Positions 58,382 through 64,000 of a DNA stretch of 64,000 bases are shown in pieces; positions within the stretch are counted from its first letter, which is position 1; every line of letters starts with the position of its first letter. Where the stretch lies: NCBI GenBank assembly GCA_035548125.1, contig DASZTV010000068.1:1-64000 (forward strand), given 5' to 3'. The notes beneath the pieces are model-generated. The model searched no databases. It saw nothing but the letters and a program-made list of their open reading frames with translations, and was not told the DNA's origin. This DNA is from DASZTV01 sp035548125 (GTDB lineage Bacteria; Actinomycetota; Actinomycetes; JAFAQI01). The translations under genes were made by a program, and so were the position numbers.

Positions 58382-59692
58382 GTGAGCCGGGTTAGCGCGG
58401 GATTCCGTCGGCAGGTGCAGTGGCTCGTCACGCATCGCGGTGCGCGGGCCCTGATGACGTACCGCGCTCGCCGCGGATCACCGGTCGGAAGGCTGCTGTT
58501 CGATCCCGCCGCGCGGGAGGATCCGTATCCGTTCCAAGAGGCGATCCGCGCCGCGGGGCGCATCGTGCCGGACCGGTTCATCAATGCTTCCGCCGACCAC
58601 GCGATCGTGTCGGCGGTGCTGCGCGACAGCCAGTCGTTCAGCGTTGCGTTCACCGCGAACAGTGATGCGCCGGCCTTCATCAGATGGGCGTTCACCGCGC
58701 CCGACCCAGAGATCGCCAACGTCATAGAGCCGCCATCGCTGCTTGCGGTCGACCCGCCGACCCACACCCGCTACCGGCGACTGGTCTCCAAGCCGTTCAC
58801 GCCGCGGGCGCTGCAACAGGTGAGCGATCGCGTCGAGGAGCGCGCCGCCGAGCTGTTGGACGGTCTCGCCGGACGCCAGCGCGTCGACATCGTCTCGGAG
58901 TACGCCAACCTGCTCCCGGTCGCGGTGATCGCCGAGATCCTCGGCGTTCCGGCGAACATGCATCAGCAGTTCCTGGCGTGGGGCCACGCTGCAGCTCCGG
59001 TGCTCGACTTCGGGCTCACCCATCGCGAGTACTCAGCGGTGCATCGGGCGCTCAGGGCCATGAACGAGTGGTTCCGGGAGCACTTCGACAACCTCCGGCG
59101 CAATCCAGGGGACGACATCTTGAGCCAACTCGTCAACGCCGATCCGGAGGAGCGGCTCACCGATCTCGAGCTTCGCGCCACGGCGATGCTGCTTCTGGGC
59201 GCCGGGTTCGAGACCACCGTCAACCTGCTGGGCAGCGGAGTCGCCGTCATCTCCGGCGAGGACAAGGCTCGTGGCCGCCTCGCGGCGGACCCAGACCTTT
59301 GGCCACAGGCCGTGGAGGAGCTGCTCCGCCTCGAGAGCCCGGTTCAGATGACCGGCCGCGTCGCGACGGCGGACGCCGAGGTCGACGGAGTGGAGATCTC
59401 CAAGGGAATGGCGCTGATGTTCTCCCTCGGCGGCGCCAACCGCGATCCCGAAGTCTTCACCAATCCGACGGTCTTCGACCTCGACCGCCCGAACTCTCGC
59501 GAGCATCTGTCGTTCAGCGCGGGCGTTCACTACTGCCTCGGCGCGAACCTCGCCCGGATGGAAGGGCAGACTGCGCTGAGAATGCTCTTCGAGAGGTTCC
59601 CAGACCTCGCTGTCGTGCCGGGTTCAGGCGTACGGCGGGGGCTGCAGTCGCTTCGCGGCTACGAGTCGCTACAGGTGGACCTGAACGCCTAG
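58382..59692 (+). CDS. Cytochrome P450
   Basis: The protein has 436 residues from GTG 58382, 6 bases after TACGCT (leaderless). I-helix oxygen-binding AGFETT (~274), K-helix EELLRLES (ExxR), and haem loop FSAGVHYCLG (Cys ~385) are all present. The soluble bacterial class I type needs ferredoxin and a reductase, neither of which is encoded nearby. It converges on a minus-strand pair (NIPSNAP-like and AMP-ligase genes) that may belong to the same pathway. Substrate unknown. Confidence 0.93.
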   Translation: MSRVSAGFRRQVQWLVTHRGARALMTYRARRGSPVGRLLFDPAAREDPYPFQEAIRAAGRIVPDRFINASADHAIVSAVLRDSQSFSVAFTANSDAPAFIRWAFTAPDPEIANVIEPPSLLAVDPPTHTRYRRLVSKPFTPRALQQVSDRVEERAAELLDGLAGRQRVDIVSEYANLLPVAVIAEILGVPANMHQQFLAWGHAAAPVLDFGLTHREYSAVHRALRAMNEWFREHFDNLRRNPGDDILSQLVNADPEERLTDLELRATAMLLLGAGFETTVNLLGSGVAVISGEDKARGRLAADPDLWPQAVEELLRLESPVQMTGRVATADAEVDGVEISKGMALMFSLGGANRDPEVFTNPTVFDLDRPNSREHLSFSAGVHYCLGANLARMEGQTALRMLFERFPDLAVVPGSGVRRGLQSLRGYESLQVDLNA

Positions 59693-59703
59693 TGGTCTGC
59701 CCA

Positions 59704-60405
59704 CTAGCGCGGCGACCAGCTCGACGTGCGGAGCAGCCGGCTGCGCCAGGTGTCGCGGTAGCTCAACGCCTCGTGCATGAACATCCCCGGCTGCTTGAGC
59801 TCAGCCGGGGTGTCCTTGGTGATCAGCGTGAGCAGCAGGTTGTGGTCCAGCACCTTCTGCCAGAGCACCGCCTCCTTGCGTCGGCCGGCGCCGTATGCCG
59901 GCTGGAAGCACAGCTCGATGTCGAGGAGGCGCGACTCCTTCGGTCGCTTCTCCATCGGCTCGTAGTAGCCCGTGCCCCAGAAGGTCGTGTAGTCGAGCAG
60001 CGAAGCGTGCGGCCAGCCGGTGTCCTCCATGTAGATCGCCGGCTCGTGGTCCTGCGGTGTCGTCGGCACCGTCGCGAAGTCGACGTCCTGCAGCGGCGAC
60101 CACGGCACCGGCAACATGATGTTGGACGTCACGCCGTGACGCATCGCGTCGAGGTCGGTCTGCCAGTCGCGCAGGTCGCCCTTCTGCAGTCGCTCGGCGA
60201 GGCGCTGCCAGGCTGCCCCGTCTCGGACGGCGGTCACGGTGACGACGTTGTATGCCGGTCCGGTGCCGTGCACCCAGTGCAGGAACCAGAGCAGCCGGGC
60301 GTCGTCCTCCTTGGCGAGCGTCGGCATCCACTCGTCGCGGATCGCCGCCTCGAAGTCGTCCTCTGCGCGACCGCGTACTTCGTGCACCTCGTGGACGTAC
60401 AGCAC
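59704..60405 (-). CDS. NIPSNAP-like hypothetical protein
   Basis: The 233-residue protein has no signal peptide. The N-terminal half (MLYVHEVHEVRGRAEDDFEA) has the strand pattern of a NIPSNAP/dimeric alpha-beta barrel, and a second such unit may begin near residue 120 (PAIYMEDTGWPHASLLDYTT). Trp- and Tyr-rich. The gene lies one base after the AMP-ligase stop, so it forms an operon with it. It resembles unannotated proteins that accompany CoA ligases and P450s; function not known. Confidence 0.7.
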   Translation of the reverse strand: MLYVHEVHEVRGRAEDDFEAAIRDEWMPTLAKEDDARLLWFLHWVHGTGPAYNVVTVTAVRDGAAWQRLAERLQKGDLRDWQTDLDAMRHGVTSNIMLPVPWSPLQDVDFATVPTTPQDHEPAIYMEDTGWPHASLLDYTTFWGTGYYEPMEKRPKESRLLDIELCFQPAYGAGRRKEAVLWQKVLDHNLLLTLITKDTPAELKQPGMFMHEALSYRDTWRSRLLRTSSWSPR

Positions 60406-60406
60406 G

Positions 60407-61834
60407 TCAGCGGCTCCCAGTCACGATCCGGACGACCGCCTTGCGGTCGACTTTGCTCATATCGGTCAGCGGGACCTCGTCGGCGAAGACGAGGAGCTCC
60501 GGCGTCTTGTACTTCGCGATCCGCTCGGCGCACCACTGCTGGAGTTCGGCGGCGCTGACCGGTTCAGAGGTCACCACGATCGCGCCGACTCTTTCGTTCA
60601 TCTCGGGGTCGGGTATCCCGGCGACGGCGCAGTCCGTGACGAGCGGATGGGCACGCAACGCCGTCTCGACCTCGATCGGGCCGAACTTCTCACCGCCGCG
60701 GTTGATCGTGTCTGACAGCCGGCCGCTGGGATACAGGTAGCCGTCGGCATCGATGCGCACCAGGTCGCCGGTGCGCAGCCAACCGTCGGTGACGTTCTGG
60801 TCGGACTGTACGAGCAGCTCGCCGACGTCGCCCGGAGGGACCTCGTCGTCGGTGCCGGGCTCCACGACCTTGACGGTCACTCCGGGGATCAGCCGGCCGA
60901 CCGACTCGCGGTGCACCGGGTCGCGGGCGTCCTCCGGAGCGGTGTAGGTGATCCCGCCGAGGGTCTCCGTCTGCCCGAACGTGTTGATGAAGATGACGTG
61001 GGGCAGCTGCTCGGTGAGCCGTTCGAGGAGGTCGCCGGGCATCGGGCTCGCCCCGAACGTGATCAGCTCGAGTGCGGACAGGTCGGTCGCGCTGAAGTCC
61101 GGGTGGTCCGCGACCCGCGCGAGCATGGTCGGGACCATGAACGTCAGCTGCACCTTGTGTTCGGCCATCAGGCGCAGCCACTCGCCGGCCTCGAACCGCG
61201 GCTGCACAACGACGCTGTGGTTCCCGACGAAGCACACCAGCCCGCCGATCAGCCCGCCGACGTGGTGGGTGGGCACGCACAGCAGTCGCATCTGCGGCGC
61301 CGGGGGATCGACGTAGGGCGCGAGTCGCTCGGTCAGCGTTCCCCACGGGACGAGGACCGGCTTCGGCAGCCCGGTCGTGCCGCTCGTGAACAGCAGCAGA
61401 GCGTCCCGGCCTTCTCGCACCGCGGGGGCGTCGTCGCTGTCGGTGGGGTCGAGCAGCTCTTCCCCGAGGACGGGTACGCCGAGTCCGGCGACCCGGTCGG
61501 CGTAGCCCTCGCCGACGACCGCGGCGGCGGCCTTCCCTGCGATGCCCACCAGCGTCGACACCTCGTCGGGGGTCAGCCGCGGGTTGACCAGCGCAGGCGT
61601 CGCGCCGACCCGCATGGCCGCGAACGTTGCGGTCATCGCCAGCCGGCCGGGGTTGGCGACGACGTACACCAGGTCGTCGATGCCGACACCGGCGGCGCGC
61701 AGTCGCGCGGCGCCGAAACGAACCGCCTCGCCGAAGTCGCGGTAGGTCCAGGTGAGGTCGGGATCAATGATCGCCACCGTTTCCGGCGACCGCAGCATCA
61801 GGTCATCGGCGACGGTGCGAAGGTCCAGCCTCAC
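60407..61834 (-). CDS. AMP-binding acyl-CoA synthetase/ligase
   Basis: The protein has 475 residues from GTG 61834, 6 bases after TACAGT on the minus strand (leaderless). Adenylation motifs are LLLFTSGTTGLPKPV (~155-169), INTFGQTETLGG, WLRTGDLVRIDADGYLYPSGR and the C-terminal Lys in DMSKVDRKAVV. It activates a carboxylic acid to an acyl-AMP and then to CoA thioester. The acid could be an aromatic or fatty acid. Operon with the NIPSNAP-like gene. Confidence 0.9.
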   Translation of the reverse strand: MRLDLRTVADDLMLRSPETVAIIDPDLTWTYRDFGEAVRFGAARLRAAGVGIDDLVYVVANPGRLAMTATFAAMRVGATPALVNPRLTPDEVSTLVGIAGKAAAAVVGEGYADRVAGLGVPVLGEELLDPTDSDDAPAVREGRDALLLFTSGTTGLPKPVLVPWGTLTERLAPYVDPPAPQMRLLCVPTHHVGGLIGGLVCFVGNHSVVVQPRFEAGEWLRLMAEHKVQLTFMVPTMLARVADHPDFSATDLSALELITFGASPMPGDLLERLTEQLPHVIFINTFGQTETLGGITYTAPEDARDPVHRESVGRLIPGVTVKVVEPGTDDEVPPGDVGELLVQSDQNVTDGWLRTGDLVRIDADGYLYPSGRLSDTINRGGEKFGPIEVETALRAHPLVTDCAVAGIPDPEMNERVGAIVVTSEPVSAAELQQWCAERIAKYKTPELLVFADEVPLTDMSKVDRKAVVRIVTGSR

Positions 61835-61940
61835 GAGAGCACTGTAGGCATCGGATGACCGGCTTCTCGTGGCGGTGGGCCTCCAGCCGGGTCGACCGGG
61901 GCAAGATACCTTCCGAGTACTTCGTTGCCGGGGGGGGAAC

Positions 61941-63356
61941 GTGAGTCGAATCAAGCGTGCGGCCGGCGTGCTGCTCGTGGTGGTCGTATCGAGCGTCGGA
62001 CTCGTCGTGCCGGACGCGTCTGGACATGCTGCTACGTCCGGATCCCGGTCCGATCGTCGAGCCGCAGCACCGGATGTCGGATCCGTGACCCCTCGGGTGG
62101 TGGGTGTGCGCCCCGTGTCGGGGCCTTCAGTTCACGGTTGTCGTGGTGCCGGAGCGAACACTCCACTGGTCGTCGTCGAGCCCAGGCATCCGCGCGTCAT
62201 CGTCGTCTCCTATCTGATCGGCGCCGGGGTAGCAGCCGTTGTGGCGCGATCGACAGACGGTGGGCGGCACTGGCATCGAACGGCGTTGCGCGGTGTCACC
62301 GACTGCACCGGGCTCGCTTCGGGCAGCCTGGTCGATCCGGCATTGGCGATGGTGGGTCGACACGTGGTCGCCGCCGAGAGCTTCCTCGGGAAGGGTGGCC
62401 CACAGGACTACGTCTTCGCGAGCAGCGACGGAGGCCGCACATTTAGCGGGGGACACCAGGTCGAATCCGCAAGTCCGGAGCAGCGGGTGTTCGTTGCGAT
62501 CGACCCGTTGCACCCCCGTACGGTCCACGCCGAAGTCGAGTACCTGACCGATGCCGCCGGGCAGGGTCTTCCGGCGCTCCGGCCGGTTTCGGTGATGCAA
62601 TCGCCGGATGGTGGGCACCACTTCTCCGCACCGGTGGCGGTCGACGGCATCGGGCCGCGGTTCGAGCTGACCGCCGGCATCGTTGACACCGGGCGTGTCA
62701 TCGTCGTGCTGTTCGCCCGCGTGTCCTTGAGCGAGGTCGGTACCGCATTGCTGGGTGGCACAGCGACCGAGACCCTGGTCGTCGCGCGCAGCACCGATGG
62801 CGGACGGACCTTCACCGGACATCGCGAGCTCGGCTCGCAGACCTTCGACCTGCCCGGGCCGATCGCGCCCGGGGAGCCCACGCCTGCGGGCTGTTGCATC
62901 GCTTCGATGGCAGCCGACCGCGACGGCCACGTCGTGGCCGCCTGGGCCGACGGCCGGAGCGGCACCGTTCAGGTGCGCCGAAGTCGCGACGCGGGACTGA
63001 CCTGGCGTCGGGACGTGATCACGCTGCACGACCCGGTCGCGAATGCCGCCGCCGCTCCCCTGCCGGGCGGTGGAGCGGCCGTGTTTGCCTACGAGCGGCG
63101 GACCGGCAGGCACGGTGAGGTGTTCCTCCGCCCGGTCGTGACGTTCCTAACGGCGCGTGGCGGTAGCCGGACGGTCGTGATCGGCGAGCGATTCGACGAC
63201 GCGCGCATCACCGACGGGACGGATGACAGCGGACCGGTTGGCCCGATGCAGGGCATCGCATACGCCGGTGCCGGCAAGGTGGTCGTCGCCATGACTGCGG
63301 CACGCGCCCACCGATCGCGTCATGCCGAGGTCCGCCTCGTCACGTTGCGAATCTAG
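61941..63356 (+). CDS. Secreted Asp-box beta-propeller (sialidase-like) protein
   Basis: The protein has 471 residues from GTG 61941. The signal peptide is ~1-34 (AAGVLLVVVVSSVGLVVPDASGHA). Five Asp boxes (SxDxGxxW/F): STDGGRHW, SSDGGRTF, SPDGGHHF, STDGGRTF and SRDAGLTW, the repeated turns of a six-bladed sialidase/BNR propeller. A true sialidase arginine triad is not clear, so a glycan-binding or unrelated propeller is also possible. Cys pairs at ~60, ~114 and GCCIAS suggest extracellular disulfides. Confidence 0.78.
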   Translation: MSRIKRAAGVLLVVVVSSVGLVVPDASGHAATSGSRSDRRAAAPDVGSVTPRVVGVRPVSGPSVHGCRGAGANTPLVVVEPRHPRVIVVSYLIGAGVAAVVARSTDGGRHWHRTALRGVTDCTGLASGSLVDPALAMVGRHVVAAESFLGKGGPQDYVFASSDGGRTFSGGHQVESASPEQRVFVAIDPLHPRTVHAEVEYLTDAAGQGLPALRPVSVMQSPDGGHHFSAPVAVDGIGPRFELTAGIVDTGRVIVVLFARVSLSEVGTALLGGTATETLVVARSTDGGRTFTGHRELGSQTFDLPGPIAPGEPTPAGCCIASMAADRDGHVVAAWADGRSGTVQVRRSRDAGLTWRRDVITLHDPVANAAAAPLPGGGAAVFAYERRTGRHGEVFLRPVVTFLTARGGSRTVVIGERFDDARITDGTDDSGPVGPMQGIAYAGAGKVVVAMTAARAHRSRHAEVRLVTLRI

Positions 63357-63372
63357 TGACAGCGACCCGGAA

Positions 63373-64000
63373 CTAGTGGACGTCGGGGCGGGAGGTCTGG
63401 CTCGCCTGGATGATGCCCACGATCTCGTCGACGTCATCGCTGACCTGGATCAGGTCCAGGTCGACCTCGTTGATCATGTGATTTGTCAGCATCGTCGAAC
63501 GCAGCCAGTCGAGCAGGCCTCCCCAGTACTCCGAGCCGTACAGCACGACAGGGAACGACGTGACCTTGCGGGTCTGCACGAGAGTCAACGCCTCAAACAG
63601 CTCGTCCATCGTGCCGAAGCCGCCAGGCAGTACGACGAACGCTTGGGCGTACTTCACGAACATCGTCTTGCGGACGAAGAAGTAGCGGAAGTTCACCCCG
63701 ACGTCGACCCAGTCGTTGAGGCTCTGCTCGAACGGCAGCTCGATTCCCAGTCCGATCGAAACCCCGCCGGCGTTGCTGGCTCCCTTGTTGACCGACTCCA
63801 TCACGCCGGGCCCGCCCCCGGTGATGACCGCCCAGCCGGCGCGGGCGAGCGCCGCGCCGAGGGCCTCGCCGGCGACGTACTCCGCGGAGCCCGGCCGGGT
63901 CCGTGCGGAGCCGAAGACGCTGACCGCCTTCGGCACTTCGGCGAGCAGTCCGAAACCCTCGACGAACTCGGACTGGATCCGCAGCACCCGCCACGGATCG
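63373..64000 (-). CDS. LOG-family phosphoribohydrolase-like protein, 5' truncated
   Basis: TIGR00730/LOG-family protein whose N-terminus lies beyond the window. The frame is open from base 64000 (DPWRVLRIQSEFVEGF), and an internal GTG at 63987 is not the true start. Signatures are GGGPGVMESVNKGA and PGGFGTMDELFEALTLVQT, used in cytokinin riboside 5'-monophosphate hydrolases. VFGSARTRPGS is the Rossmann start. It may release adenine-type cytokinins or serve as a nucleotide-phosphate hydrolase. Confidence 0.88.
   Translation of the reverse strand, partial: DPWRVLRIQSEFVEGFGLLAEVPKAVSVFGSARTRPGSAEYVAGEALGAALARAGWAVITGGGPGVMESVNKGASNAGGVSIGLGIELPFEQSLNDWVDVGVNFRYFFVRKTMFVKYAQAFVVLPGGFGTMDELFEALTLVQTRKVTSFPVVLYGSEYWGGLLDWLRSTMLTNHMINEVDLDLIQVSDDVDEIVGIIQASQTSRPDVH

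Noticed and set aside
1..64000. CRISPR arrays, tRNA, rRNA and insertion sequences
   Set aside because: No regularly spaced repeats, no tRNA or rRNA-like segments and no transposase-like proteins were found. Absence is by eye only.

Overview
The window is high-GC, densely coded DNA from an actinomycete (Gram-positive, mycobacteria-like Actinomycetia). The evidence is a set of lineage markers: WhiB7 with its AT-hook, the AdnA/AdnB helicase-nuclease pair, UvrD2 beside a mycoredoxin, MoeZ, a DUF3117 microprotein, DUF3107, and mycothiol-type DinB-fold enzymes. From memory, two stretches keep Mycobacterium tuberculosis gene order: DUF3117-glgC-O-methyltransferase-HtrA-tatB-mrp-MgtE/CBS (the Rv1211 to Rv1232 neighbourhood), and ParA-DEAD helicase-ferritin-like-DUF3107-TetR-moeZ-ATL-adnA-adnB-nudC-mrx1-uvrD2-whiB7 (the Rv3213 to Rv3197A neighbourhood). 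No phage, transposase, CRISPR, tRNA or rRNA was seen.

Bases 1-14200 are the accessory part. They hold a tandem array of one partial and four complete genes for large (about 960-1060 residue) secreted Ig-like-repeat proteins. Each has a signal peptide and no LPxTG motif or C-terminal membrane anchor, and each ends in a related His/Lys-rich domain of about 95 residues. The complete genes are each followed by a hairpin terminator. Two small lipoproteins that resemble each other (3772-4260 and 15985-16356) lie inside and just beyond the array. This looks like a lineage-specific cell-surface system. Bases 14263-18227 hold DUF3117, leucyl aminopeptidase, the second lipoprotein, glgC and a ParE/Phd toxin-antitoxin pair.

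Bases 18324-27952 are housekeeping: O-methyltransferase, HtrA-like protease, TatB, Mrp, DUF1003, an MgtE-N/CBS protein, SDR, MscL, a Nudix hydrolase, DUF6758, a RecB-like nuclease and an alpha/beta hydrolase. Bases 28024-35618 hold an orphan ParA with two zinc-ribbon proteins, a DEAD-box helicase, a ferritin-like protein, DUF3107, TetR, a coiled-coil protein and MoeZ. Bases 35724-45653 are a DNA-repair block: ATL, AdnA, AdnB and NudC, plus an epimerase and a lipoprotein. Bases 45660-54316 hold a TetR/MpaB-oxygenase pair, an MFS exporter, a TIGR03084 protein, mycoredoxin, UvrD2, TesB and the whiB7 locus. The whiB7 leader is complete, with an AT-rich promoter, a 73-codon upstream ORF and a terminator. 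Bases 54436-64000 hold a phosphodiesterase whose halves appear swapped, a membrane protein, an NlpC/P60 hydrolase, a DinB protein, a P450, a NIPSNAP-like protein with an AMP-ligase, an Asp-box propeller protein and a truncated LOG-family gene.

Many starts lie 6-9 bases after a TANNNT -10 box, as expected for leaderless actinobacterial mRNAs. This was used to choose several start codons. Three other genes (tatB, mscL, tesB) share a -10 box, then a GCCGGC-NNN-GCCGGC hairpin, then about 30 nt before the start. All assignments come from reading the sequence and from family knowledge; no database search was run.
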